Source of the DNA: Mortierella alpina
Lineage: Eukaryota > Mortierellomycota > Mortierellomycetes > Mortierellales > Mortierellaceae
DNA: 64,000 nt
Assembly: GCA_029449245.1 (NCBI GenBank)
Contig: JANATF010000004.1
Coordinates: 620,001 to 684,000 of the forward strand
Direction: 5' to 3'
Under the pieces are notes generated by a model that saw only the letters and a program-made list of their open reading frames with translations, had not been told where the DNA came from and searched no databases. Shown here in pieces: positions 1 to 11,589 of the stretch (its first letter is position 1; each line of letters opens with the position of its first letter). Position numbers and translations under genes: made by a program.

Positions 1-792
1 GGAAGTAGACGAAGTCGAGGTTGCAGGTGGTGTGGGTGGGCGAGGGGCAGGTGGCTGTTGTTCAAAAAAAAGTAAAGAATTGAGCATAGTTGCAGCTCTC
101 AGACGATGTTGACATCTTCAATTACTCAAGTATCGTTGCTTACCATGGGCAAAGTTCCGTCTCTCAGAATGTTGTCGCAAGTCTGTTCCACGGAACCGGT
201 CTTTTGCAAGTCGTAATGAATAGCGGCTGTTGGGATATGGGGAAACATGGCTCTAACGGTTTCGACCTATTTTTTTTTTTTTTTTTTTTGGGTTGTAGGA
301 TGGGCGCGACAAAGTAAGACGATGGTTTAGTAAGAGCTGGAGGCTGATTTCCATAGCGCTCATAATTGGAGGATCCTCTCCACCAAATTCCATCCCGCTG
401 TCGAAGCACCATAGGCAAGAAGGAGCATCCGCTCGTCTCGTCCCAAGTCCTAAATAAATGGGCTGCCCATCCAAGAAACTGTAGAGCCAGAGTTCTTGAG
501 AATCACACATTTGCGTACCATCTCGGGATTAACAAGTCGAGCCTGAGTTCGTGGAGTCATCCTGCCTCTGTTCTGTCCCTGGCGATTAGGTTGCGAACCC
601 TCTCCGGAGGCTGGGAGTGTAGAGTGGTAGTCAAGAATTAGTTTGAATACTGCCATCCTGTGATGCTTGTTGCAGAAGGCTCCATTGTTGGTGCTATGGT
701 TGCATATACGGGTCGCTGCGCTTACCAGAGAGCCATCGGTAGACCATAAAGATGATCACAATGGCAACCGTGATGCTGACAAAGTCGGTCAT
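1..792 (-). CDS. CUE-domain ER membrane protein (Cue1-like), 3' end cut by window edge
   Basis: Four short exons join in frame on the minus strand: 792-726, 610-519, 266-144 and 54-1 (runs off the window). The first exon gives one hydrophobic helix (about residues 4-19) starting four residues after the Met, as in ER-anchored Cue1. A short polar linker follows, then a CUE domain (about residues 54-94) with the MFP motif in 'VRAMFPHIP' and the closing 'NILRDG'. The tail turns Pro/Ser/Thr-rich before the edge. Known family role: CUE domains bind ubiquitin, and Cue1 recruits and activates Ubc7 at the ER for protein degradation. That exact role here is inferred, because the C-terminal Ubc7-binding region lies outside the window. 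Intron 2 (518-267) carries a 19-nt homopolymer. Each splice junction keeps phase (1, 0, 0) and one acceptor has a CTAAT branch-like sequence. Confidence 0.8.
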
Positions 793-1521
793 AGTGAATG
801 AGATCTGCAATGGACGAAGTGATGAGAAAAGAATCGCCCAGAGTCTGCACTCGCCTTCTTGAGGTCTTAGTGACTGCTTTCGTTACCTACAAGCCGCGTC
901 GCGCTCGTTTGGCTCTGAGCTTTCATCCCGAGCGAATCTCCCACCCAGGGCAGAGCTCGGTTGACGCTTTACGAGATATGTCTGCAGCTGAGTGGCAACG
1001 ACGGTATCTCGTATTACATCACCCTCTCGAGCTTAACTCGGACGCAGCACAACCACATCCGTGGGCAGGTAGGCAGACATCATCCAACAGAACTGCGACA
1101 GGCGGAGTTGCAATGGCGGGCGGTGGTCCGACACAGGGGATGGATGGGATGGGGTGGTAAGGGCGGAGCGAGAGTCTAGGAGGAGCAGCTGGGAAGGTTG
1201 GCTGGGAAAGACAGCGAAAAAAGGGGGTCTAGCGCACGAGCACCTCTTCCTTTCTTGTTTTTTGTTGTTTGTGTCTTCTTTGAGTTCATGTCCCGCAGAA
1301 GACAGACTTATAAAAGGATCCACTTGCCCGACCACTGCCTTTGATTTGTGTCTCCATTCCTCCTCTTCGCCTTTCTCGTCTTCTTCCTCTCCCTCATCGC
1401 TCTTCCTCCCCCTAGTTGCCTCTCAAAAGCAAGCAGCGGTATCCCTTTGATCCCTCTTGCTGTTCTCTACCCGTTGCCTTTGCCATCACGCCTCGCCTAG
1501 TCCATCCACACACTCCATAAA
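793..1521. other. Intergenic, divergent promoter region
   Basis: This stretch separates the CUE gene (minus) from the spliced gene starting at 1522 (plus). It holds a TATA-like box near 1309 and a pyrimidine-rich leader at about 1340-1500. I see no convincing coding exon; open frames here lack family motifs and splice logic. Confidence 0.6.
1309..1316 (+). promoter_or_regulatory. TATA-like box upstream of the gene at 1522
   Basis: TATAAAAG lies about 205 nt before the proposed start codon and is followed by a C/T-rich leader, a common fungal core-promoter arrangement. Function is inferred from sequence and position only. Confidence 0.45.
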
Positions 1522-2812
1522 ATGTCAAGAAAGGACACACGCGCCAGCCTTTGGAGCAAGATCGTCTACGAGACACAAGTGTTTACACAGTTGGTTGTCA
1601 ACAAGATTTTAAACAAGCGACCAGGTACGAACAGACGAGAGGATTGACATTGCACACTCTACGTTACGTGGTGGCAAAACGACTAACCTGTCCCTCCATC
1701 ATGGTTACACATTTATTCCCTGTATTATTCATACAGATTCTGTACGCCGCAGAGATGTACCACCATCCCAGTGTTACCAGCACACCGATCCACACTGCCA
1801 TTACCAGTCGTTCATCCCGAGCCATTCCAATTACCAGAGCAGAGGCACGGCGGCCATGAGGCACTCACACTCCTGCGCCACCGTCGCCACCATGGCCACT
1901 TTCGCTTCACACCTGCCTCTGGCGGAGGATTTCCAAGACGAGGCTGCACAGTACGAGTCTCTGTGGGAGGTCCAGCTGGCGCTCAAGGAGATTCCTGGAA
2001 TGATCCAAGGAAACATTCTGGAGCGCTGTCCTTCCTCCAGTTCGCGCTCGCACGCGCGCTTAATTACGCTGCAGCATCATGCACAGCACGATCATGCACA
2101 GGAGCGTCATAGCCATGACACATTTGTACAGCAACCGCTGCAGGGTTGCATCTCTCGCTGCGTCTCCTACACCTCCTTTGCTTCTAGCTTCTCTGTCTCT
2201 CCTGCTGCTGCAAACCACGAACAGCATCCAGAGCGTTCACAAGATTCCTTTTACCTCAGCACCCCTCATGACAAACACCCGGTTTGGTCGCCAGCATGTG
2301 GGAGGGAAGGTCATGCATTCCCCTTCGAGTTCGACCTCTCCCCTGGCCATCCATTCTCCCTTAGTCGATCACCGTCATCTGCCTCCTCTACATTCAGCCA
2401 TCCAGAATCTTACTTCAGCAGTGCCCGCTCTCTCGCACAGCTGGATCTACACTCCTCTGCCTCCTCTACCATTTCCAAGCGGCGAGCAAAGGCCACAGAT
2501 ACCTCCAGGAACAGCAACGACTCGTTGCACGACCGCAAGGACAGCGGCGTCTTTGTCATGGACGACGAGGTAGGCATCATCAAGCTCGTCGCCCAATGCG
2601 ACTCCAATCCTGAACTCGCGCCTGAAAGTCCCATCATGTCTGATTCGCCGGTCGATGAAGTCAAAGACGTTACTGTCGGAGGTGGAAATGGCCTCGGAAT
2701 GTTGAGAGCTCAGGTCGAGCAAGACACCGAGACTCTGCAAGCCAGCTCAGGATGCCCCAGCTCCCTCCCCTCATTGATGGCCACTCGCGTACATCCAATA
2801 TCCGCGCAGTAG
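1522..2812 (+). CDS. Hypothetical Ser-rich protein, two exons
   Basis: I do not recognise this protein. Two exons, 1522-1624 and 1737-2812, join in phase 1 to give 392 residues. The intron has GTACGA at its 5' end and a CATACAG acceptor. The first exon encodes a basic, amphipathic N-terminus (about 34 residues) directly after the leader. Splicing merges it with an upstream extension of the long open frame, which supports this start over the internal Met at 1856. The middle is rich in Ser, His and Gln (about residues 130-260). The C-terminal 100 residues are more ordered and acidic, with 'DDEVGIIKLV' as the most domain-like stretch. No signal peptide or membrane helix is visible. It may be a lineage-specific cytosolic or nuclear protein. 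The gene itself is fairly well supported; its function is unknown. Confidence 0.6.
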
Positions 2813-3017
2813 GCTCGTTCATGTAGCATTTTCTTATCTATTCAACCCTGCCCATACACACACTTTGCGCTGGCCGCAAGAGGCCTCGTAAGAAGAATAA
2901 AAAATGCATTGACATCAAGTTTGTCGTGGCCAACTGACGACCGGTGACTGCTAAAGGGGGGTAAACAGACACATAAGGCTCTTTTGAGTGTCGCTCCTTC
3001 TCATCACACATTCATCT

Positions 3018-5892
3018 ATGGGAGTGCTTGGACTCTACAGCTATTTCGAATCGAAATCACTCGGCCAGCGCAGGAGCTGGACCACGGCATCGTCTGGTCT
3101 TCCAGAAACACCATCGGATGCTGAGATCCCCACCCGCCCACAGAGGTACTTTATCCTCGACGGCAACGCCTATATCCACCACCTGTACTGCGGACAGTTC
3201 GAATGGATATGGGGCGGCCAGTATTCATCCTTTGTCAAGCTGCTAGTCGCTCACATCACCGCCATCCAGGCCAGCGGATTCCAGCTCCAGATTCTGTTCG
3301 ATGGACCTCTGCCGCTTCAAAAACTGCGAACCAGGCTGACCAGGGACACGGAGAAGATTCACAAGCTAACCCGAGTGATGGGTGATCTAGAGCACTATCA
3401 CATCCTCGGATTGAGCAACAGCTCTCGCGGTAGTCTCGGGAACGGCAGTACTAGCAGTGGCGTGCTCTCGAAGACTGCAGAGGGTCTGGATGCGCTCGCG
3501 AACAATGCCGGTGGGGGAGGAGGCGCTGGCAGTCGGAGCTACTCGCATTTCTTGATCCCACCTTTAGTCATGGAGGTGACCCTACAGACTCTGCGGTCCC
3601 TGGGCGTCGATCTGATGGTGTGCGATGGGGAGGCGGACGGGCTTGTTGCGCAGCTGGCTCTGGAGAAATCAATGGATCCCAATGTCGAGGAGGCATATGC
3701 AGTCAGCAAAGACTCTGGTGCGTTTGTTTGTTTTTTTTTGAGTCCATGATGTTTTTCTCAACTGCTCCTGCTTTCATGTACACCTCTAACCTTTTATCTT
3801 GTTCGCTCAAATAGATTATTTTATCTACAACACAGGATCATCCACCAAAGGCGGATATATACCTCTCGACAGTCTCTTTGTCACCATGGACCCCAACACC
3901 TCTGGCACGACCATCTCCGCAACTGTCTATTCACAGGCCGCCATTTCTGAACACCTCGGGATTCGTCCACAATTCCTCCCATTATTTGCATCCCTCACCG
4001 GCAATGATTATCTTAGGCCAGATGTGTTTGAGGCCCAGATTGCCAAGGCACTGATCACAACCACAGGACAGAAACTTGCAGGAACATCCAACACGAACCA
4101 CGCTAGGATCAAGGCGACGGCTGCATTCCTGAAGCAGTACGGTGCTGGGTCTGTACCATCAACTCTGGAAAACGACAACAACCAGCAGGAGGAGGAAGAC
4201 AAAGATCGGGTCTTGGAGGTCATGGACAAGGTGCTGCAGGATCGGAAAGAACTCTACCCCAATGAGGCCGAAGAGAAGCAACAAGAGCTGCGGTGTGCCC
4301 TGATGGAATCCATGGACCAGTACTCATCACTCACGCCTGATCTCAACTTTTCAGCACTCTCGACCTCTGCCCAGACCATGACGGGTCTCGACCGGATGAA
4401 GGAAGCGTTCAGAACGGGCCAGTTCTCATTCAAGTTGATGGACGTGGTTTGCAACAAGATGTTTTGGTGCACACCATTCCTGGAGGACACGGATCGGGAA
4501 TCGACTTGGTTAGTATCCAGAGAGCTAAGAAGGTGGATCTATGGTGTTTTGGCCAGGAACCTATCGTCAGAGGAGGCACAAAAACTAGGACGTGAGATTG
4601 CATCCCCAGGGAACGGCAACAGCAGCGAGCAAATATTGGACTTTGATGTCGTGGAATATGTGAGGCGTGGAGACCATCTGTCAGCCGAGACTGTGACGGC
4701 AGCATCTACAGAGGAGCTGGACGAGATTCTCACCATTGCACAACTAAAAGCACACAAAAGGGGTTCAAGGCGAATTAGTTACATGGACGTGGACGTATGT
4801 GAGGACTTGCATGACGCGATCCTTTCAGGACAAAGCGAAAAGCTGAACACGAATCTGAAAGTAGTGGCGGCACACGACCCTCTGGACCTTGCAAGCAGAA
4901 CTAGCCTCTTTCTGGGCATCCTCGGCGCCGAGACAGAGCAGGTGAAGGCGCTTCCAAAATCGTCCATGGTTCTAGCTGCAACGCTTCGTTATCTGGTCAA
5001 TGCGCTCTCACATTCAAAGACCCGCTCCGCAAGCGTCTCTGTCGCCAACTTTGAGGTCATTGCGTTTGTGGCCTCTGTCATCTTCCTGAGGGAAAAGTAC
5101 TATCCCGAGATGATCCTGGAGTCGTCTCCCCTAGAGAACAGTACCGACTCGTCTCCATCACAAGAGCAGCAGTCGGAGCTGTCCAGTATACCCAGCACCA
5201 ACCACAGCACAGCCAGCAGCAGCAACTCTTTCTTTTCCCTGTCGGACGAAGCCCCACCCCTCACCAAGCGTTCACTTCACTTGTCGACACAGTACCAACA
5301 CGCCCTCGGAAGCGTGTCGCTCCTCGCAAACGCGTTGCATCTCGAGGACATGATCCCATCCTTGGCCACGCTCTTTGACGGCCTGTTGTTCCAACAGACC
5401 CTCGTCCTCGCCCGTGGAGGCACCTCACTCGAGACCCGGATGCAGTTCCCTGAATCAGTAGCCCTCTATCACCAAATCTTGGCCGCTGTCGAGGAGGATT
5501 TCATCGACACGGGTGAGATTGATGTCGTGGTCGTCTTTCGATCCTCGAGCAAGAAGGGCACTCATCATGCCCGTACACCGGCGCCCGATCCTGTCCAGCT
5601 AGGCATTTTTGGACCCGATATGGAACCCGTGAATCAGATAGCGACCCCAGCCTCCTCTGCTGCTGGATCCACGACATCTTCTGCGATCACTCCAGCCTCG
5701 GGGGGTGCGTCCTTGAAGGCTACAAAGTCATCAGGCATTCAAAAAAAGTCGACCGGCTCCTCCAAGAAGCGAAGCGCTGCTGGTGTTGTTGGCGGCGGCG
5801 GCGGCCACAGTGGCACCGGAGGTCGTAACGGTAGTCGAAGCGGCACGGGTGCCAACATGTTCAATGTCCTTTCCCTCGGTTGCGAATTTTAG
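3018..5892 (+). CDS. Asteroid/ASTE1-like XPG-family nuclease domain protein
   Basis: Exons 3018-3717 and 3815-5892 join in phase 1 (GTGCGT...AATAG intron) to give 925 residues. The start MGVLGLYSYF matches the N-terminus of Asteroid/XPG-type proteins, where the initiator Met is followed by Gly and the N-terminus reaches the active site; the Met ten codons upstream is therefore rejected. Visible hallmarks are 'FILDGNAYIHHLY' (first metal-binding Asp, about residue 47), 'ILFDGPLPLQK', and the XPG-I type 'MVCDGEADGLVAQLA', followed by 'AVSKDSDYFIYN' spanning the splice site. The remaining 600 residues are helical and low-complexity, ending in Gly/Ser-rich sequence. Asteroid proteins belong to the FEN1/XPG superfamily; ASTE1 has been linked to trimming single-stranded DNA ends, and a similar role here is inference. 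Its stop lies 48 bp from that of the convergent Prp3 gene. Confidence 0.85.
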
Positions 5893-5940
5893 AACACCAC
5901 GCCTTTTCGTTCATTATTAAACATAGAAACTCTTTGCAAC

Positions 5941-8045
5941 CTACAGAGTGACTTCGGCACCTAACATATCCTCCTCCTTAAATCCGAGTGCCTGGTCCCA
6001 GTAATGCTGGATCGATAGTCGTGCAAGGGTCTCCTTGAGCTGTGCCTCGGTCCTGCACTTGATGAATCTAAACTGTTTAAACTGGCGATCGCGGAGCTGG
6101 CCCTCCCACACGAGCAGACACTTGTTGTCGATAGTCGTTTCCGAGACCTCGGTTCCATCGAGTCGTGTGTTATCGGTCCAGTCGATTCTCCGGAGCATCA
6201 GCTTCTTGTACTGGTTGATGGCCTTGTGCCCGCCCTCGACCACGACCATGGAGAATGTCGGGTACATCAGCACCAACCCTGTGAGTCCCAGCTGTCCAGC
6301 ATTCTTGTCGACTTTAAATCTCTTTTGAGGATGCGTCAGGTCATTGATCCTACAGATGTTTCAAAAATAGTAGGTGTTAAAAAAGAACTTGCCGAGAGTC
6401 CTTAAAATATTCACGAGCAAGGTCGATCCATATATACAGACACTTACTTGTACAAGCTCACATGGATACCCTTGGCAAGATCCTCCTCCTTCTTTTTCGC
6501 TTCCTTTACTTTCCGCTCCTCTGCCGACAACTTTCTCTCTGCGTTCATGTCGAGATGCCCTTGCAGACGCTGCGCCATCTGTTGTCGGACCTTCAGTTCA
6601 ATCTCTGTTGGATTCAAGACGGCTTCCTGTCCCAGCACCCTCATCATGTTGGCCAGCTTCACTTTGGGTGCATCCGGTGGCAATAGTCCGAGTCGAATCT
6701 TGTCCTGTTTTTCCTTGAGCAACTCCCGACGCCGCTGTCGCCTCAGCTTTTTACGTTCCTTTGTGGTCAACATCAACGGGCGTGGCTTTGCGCTCGCAGC
6801 ATGAGCAGCCTCGTTGGGCGGCTCAATGGGTACAGGGTGCTGAATGTAATGTGTGATAAGCGAGTCTTCTGTCTCAATCTTGGCATGTCCTTTAGATATA
6901 TCGTCGTATGTCTTGTTGGGCAAAAAAGCTGCATCCCACCACTCCACCCCATCTTTGAGATCCTCGCGCTATTTCAGATTGGAAACACAAAAGAAACATG
7001 CGGTTAATAGAAGTCCTTCTTAGAAGAGTATGCACCCTTCTTTTAAGAGAATACACACCGTTCGCAAAGTATGCTTGAGTCTTTCCGCTGGCTTTCATAC
7101 CTTGGTAAACCCATCCTTGATCTGCAAGTCTTCTTCCTGAACATTGGCTTGGCCGCCCTGCTCGATTTCTCTCCTCAACTGCTCAATCCTTTGCTCTGCT
7201 CGGATTTGGTTGGCGATGCTCTTGTACTTTCCCTTGGCCGCAAACCTGAGGGGTCTGGCGACACGCTCCCGAGGTGCCGCTCTCAAGTTTGGATCAAAGT
7301 AAGGGTTCTTCTCTTGATCAGTAAAGTCCTCGGGGATATCAAGCAGCTGAAGGGCTTTTTTGGGCTCGGGCTTTTGATTGACCTAGATAGTTAGAAATAA
7401 TAAGCGTTTTGAAAAGGCGATTCCTTGTTAGCAGTGCTCCTGCCTTTCTCGACGGTTTTACACTTTCTCCCTTGTCAATGACTGCCGTGCTGTGTATAGT
7501 ACCTTTGCAGTTGCAAACGAAGGCGCTTTCACATTCTTTCCCGTAGTGACAGAGTTGATGATCAGGTTTCCAGCTTCATCTCTTGAAATCATGGAGCTCA
7601 AATCCACGCCTAGTCCTCCTCTTGCTCTGGGATCTGCAGATGTTGTCGTGGCTGCTACGGATGAAGGTGTGGTGGACGATGCGGTTGGCCTTGAGGCGTT
7701 GAGGTTCTGCAGTCTTGCTTTCACTGCCTCAGCACGCTGTCGGATAACCTCGGCGGGGGTCAGTGCTGCTCCTGCTGGCGGCGTTGCTTGCGCTGCCTGT
7801 CTCTGTGCCTTCAAAGCCTCTGCAGCGGCTGTTGCCTTGGCCTTGGCCGCGGCGACCATGGCTTTAATCTATAGTTCGCAAAGATATAGATGGAGAGAGC
7901 GAGGAAGAGAACACGAACGGTTAGCTGGTGAGGTAGGAGAGGTAGGAGAAGTAGGACACCGTCAAGCGATGCTCCAATGTAGCTCAGCAGCACAACAGCA
8001 ACGCGGTCAAAAAGAGAGGCTTGCCTGATCGGGGGTCATGCTCAT
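5941..8045 (-). CDS. PRP3: U4/U6 snRNP protein Prp3
   Basis: Five exons (8045-8025, 7868-7503, 7382-7101, 6968-6448, 6349-5941) join in frame to give 532 residues. Prp3 is a U4/U6 and U4/U6.U5 tri-snRNP component that binds U6 snRNA and holds the particle together before spliceosome activation. The PRP3 domain is clear in exons 3-4: 'NPYFDPNLRA', 'GKYKSIANQIRAEQ', 'EWWDAAFLPN', then a basic coiled region with 'TTKERKKLRRQRR'. The C-terminal DUF1115-type domain contains 'FSMVVVEGGHKAINQYKKLM' and 'RIDWTD'. The first exon is only 21 nt and ends at a GC donor (CAG|GCAAGC), so intron 1 would be a GC-AG intron; this makes the exact start less certain. No N-terminal PWI domain is seen, unlike the human protein. 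It converges with the ASTE1-like gene. Confidence 0.9.
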
Positions 8046-8275
8046 AACGGCTGGGTGTTTGCTATATGTGGATCGAGGCAGTCGATGGCGTGTATGAAGA
8101 TTGAAGATGGGCAACTCTCTGGAAGCTGATCCTGATCCGCGTGTCTGTGCTTGCCGCTTGAGGAGATGCTGGTGTCCGAGGGATGTGGAGATGTCAAAAG
8201 GAACGAAGGGCGCGGCACAATTCAAGAGAAATAACAAAAAGCAAAAATGGTGGTGACTGTGATAATTTATATACG

Positions 8276-10675
8276 CTATAGCTTGAAATCGCCCACCCAC
8301 AGCTTGGGCTTCTGGCGCGTCTCGAGCACGCGCTCGCAGATGCTCGCAATATGAATAAGCCGCTTCTCATCCCACCACTGGCCCATGAACTGAATCCCAA
8401 TGGGGAAGCCTGGCGCGAACTGGTACCCGTCCTTCTGCGTAAAGGTCTCCTTGGAATATCCTGCGACCGCCGTGATGCCGGGGATGCCAGTAAAATTGGC
8501 CATCATCATGTACTGCATAGTCTTGACGTTATTGAGGTAGTTGGACTCGCCATGAGAAACTGCGCCCGCGTTGATCTTTGGTGGTAGGTTGGCGATCGTG
8601 GGGGTCACAATCACATCCACAACACCGTCATGGCCGCCTAAGCAGGGATATTGGGACAGATGGTGGTGATCTGCTTCTCGGTGTCCGAAAAGGCTCTCCA
8701 GGAACCGGATGCTGCGTGTCCGCTGCTGCTGTGCTCTGTAATAGTCCTGGACTCGCAGGCTGTCGGCCATCGCCAATTCAAGACGCGTTTGGTGGTTCAG
8801 CTTTTTACGATCGGTCTATTGTGAAAGTTAGTAATTGATGGCAAAGCGTCAGTGACTCGCTGCAGATACCACACGCACTGCAGAAGGTTCACTCATGCTT
8901 TTCCGACCATCACTTGCACCTACCTGCATCTTAGAAAGCATCTCTGCGCAAATAGTAATGTTGTGGGCCTTGCCGTTCTCAAATAGCTCAGGGATCTCGA
9001 TATCGACGAGAACGGCACCATGGTCCTTGCAGAGCCTCTCCAGCATACGATAGCATGTTTGAGCAATCTCAGGATGTGTCACATCGTCAAACCAGCGGCG
9101 ATAAATCCCGATGCGAAGGCCTTGTAGCTGTCCCTTGGGTGCCGGCGAGGGCGGCAAAGGCGTAGGCAAGGCTACAGGAGGCTGGCTACGGGAATTGAAA
9201 TCCTGAGAAGCGTGGCGATAGAGGCATTAGCGAGTGTAAGGACATTACCAACATACACAGCGTCCTCGGTTACTAACCTGCTCATCCTGACCCGCTATGA
9301 TCGCGTAGATAATGGCCAAATCCTCCATAGTGGCGCACATGGGTCCACTGGTCGCCACAGTCGGGGCTAATGGGTACTCGCCCCGAGCTGACACGCGTCC
9401 GTGGGTTGGCTTCAGACCATAAATACCACAGTACGAGGAGGGAATCCGGACTGATCCACCACCGTCACATCCGATGGCAATCGGGCATAGCCTAATAGAA
9501 AGAACCGCTTGGTGTTAATCATCGATCAAAAAAATAGTACGAAAGTGTAGGAAACGTTGTTCTTTACCCTGCCCCTACGGCGGCACCTGATCCACCAGAA
9601 CTTCCTCCAGTTGAGTGCATAGGTTGGTAAGGGTTACGAGGTGTTTTGGTACTGGGGTTAAAGTTAGTCACGCCCAGTCCTACATACAGAGCACGATCAA
9701 AGGATCCGCGGAGAACGATGTGAGCCTTTGTGTCATCGCTTTGAAAATGAACACGTACGCAGTAACTGAACTGCCGTGAGAAAAACGCATACCAATCTCG
9801 TGCATTGTCGACTTTCCAATGATAATGGCACCCTGGGCGCGTAGAAGAGCGACCAGATGAGCATCTTCCTTGGCGGGGTTGCCCTTGTTGATGAAATTTG
9901 TCCCCACTCCGGTATCGTAGCCCTGAACATCGATTTCATCTGTAGGATGGCATCAAAGGGTTGCGTGAGTACGATGCGCCGCAAGGAAACTGCTCATTCA
10001 CCCGAAACAAGCTTGTGTACCTTTAACGACGATGGGTACACCATCCACAATGCTCAGCGGTTTGCCTGCGTCGTATCGCAAGGTCGACTCCCTGGCTTGG
10101 CGAAGAATGTCTTCTGAACGCCAGTTCCACACTGCGCCCAGAGGAGGGCTCAGCTGGTCGGATTCCTTGATGAGCTCTATCAACTGCTCCGCAACCTAAC
10201 GCGGGTGATGATTCCAATATATACATTCACGTTAGCAGTAAGAAGTGTGACCACGTGAAAAACATCGCCCGGAGCACTTTACCTCGGTTGGCGTCTTTCG
10301 ACCGGATTTGTATGCGACATAAAAGTCTCGACAGCTCAGGAACTTATGCTCGCCAGCATGGGTCGAGGCTGCCGTGTAGGCAGCAGCCGCTTTGTCGGCC
10401 TGCTGCTGCAACAATGTCAAGTACTCTTGGGCAGAGACAGTCGAAGAGCTGTCAGAGACAGCAGCCTGGACCATCTGCTGGGTTGGGGGGATGATGGGCA
10501 TGGTCGTCGGAGTCTCTGCATAGTCCTTCGTGCGGAGGACATAGAGGCCAGCGTCGTTGCAAAGGTGGGCGATGATTCCGGTTGGTTCGCCGATGCGTTC
10601 GACGACATTAGTGAGGGCAGCCAGGAGCCTTCCCGAGACGATGGGGGTGTCGGGGTCTTTGAGATTGTAGGTCAT
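8276..10675 (-). CDS. Amidase signature family hydrolase (FAAH-like)
   Basis: Seven exons (10675-10283, 10195-10021, 9939-9793, 9679-9568, 9491-9278, 9202-8924, 8815-8276) give 619 residues. The amidase signature triad is complete: Lys189 in 'VPIVVKG', cis-Ser265 in 'STGGSSGGSG' and nucleophile Ser289 in 'DGGGSVRIPS'. The Lys-Ser and Ser-Ser spacings (76 and 24) are close to those of fatty acid amide hydrolase. The family hydrolyses amide bonds; the substrate is unknown. No N-terminal membrane anchor is visible; the first 130 residues are Ala/Gln-rich. Near 8645-8695 a short stretch in the reading frame looks unlike the family, while an adjacent frame gives 'DTEKQITTICPNIP', suggesting two compensating 1-nt indels or base errors. 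It shares a 0.9 kb divergent promoter region with the kexin gene. Confidence 0.88.
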
Positions 10676-11589
10676 GTTTGCGGATGGTGGGAGCGAGGAA
10701 GATGGGATGGATGCAAGAAAGGCAGCGACGCGGAACAGGCACAGACAATTTATCAAGGTTTCGATCACAATCGCGCCGATTTTCTGGTCCGTATGGCGGA
10801 CTCAGTAGGGGACGCCAGCTCCGCGGACTCACCCAGAGGCAAAGCACACTTGCAGTGCATGCGACAGAGACAAGGGACCAGTGCATGGGAGGACATGGTG
10901 CACCCATGAAATAGCAAGAAGTCTTTCCACGCCTGAGCGCTTTTGTAGAAGGGTTGATCTATCGCCAAAGACCAGCGCATAGATGAAAAAAGTTCTCCGT
11001 GCACAGAGCAACCATATACAGTACAAGACATATATATACACATACCTTGCTTATTTGGCAATGTTGCGGGTGAGCAGCATATTCTTGCCCCTTTCAGCCC
11101 GTGCAGCTGAGGGTCAGAATGGATTGGCATTAGCGAATACCCCACAGGGCACCAAAGGACGATCGAGAGGACGAGCCAGCATGGCATGTGCAGGTTTGGG
11201 CGTCCGTGCGGCTGCAGGTGGTGGGCCTCTTGGTCTTGAGCAAGGCCTCCGTGCCCGCCAGAGCAGTCTCCAGCATCGACAACATCGACAAAGAGGCAGG
11301 GTGACAGGGATTGTGAAGCGCATCAGCAAACAGGTCCAAAGCCAAAAGGCAAGGGGCAGAAAGGGCGGCCGTGCTATGGGTGAGCTCTGGGTGCGTTTTA
11401 CCTTTTTTTAACCCCTCTTTTCGCTGCTCCCTGTCCATGTCGTGTTGCTCTCTCTCTCTTGTCTCTCTCTCTCTCTCTTCTTTCTCTTTCACTATCTCTC
11501 TCTCGCACTTCGCCTTGCCTCACGACCTTTACTCTTTCCTCCCCATCATCAACCTCCATCCTCCGCAGTCGTGGACTCCAACAAAAGCC
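10676..11589. other. Divergent promoter region, amidase/kexin
   Basis: About 0.9 kb between two divergent start codons. It ends in a long CT-rich leader (about 11440-11500) just before the kexin start. The open frames I checked have no recognisable domains and I see no RNA gene. Confidence 0.6.
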
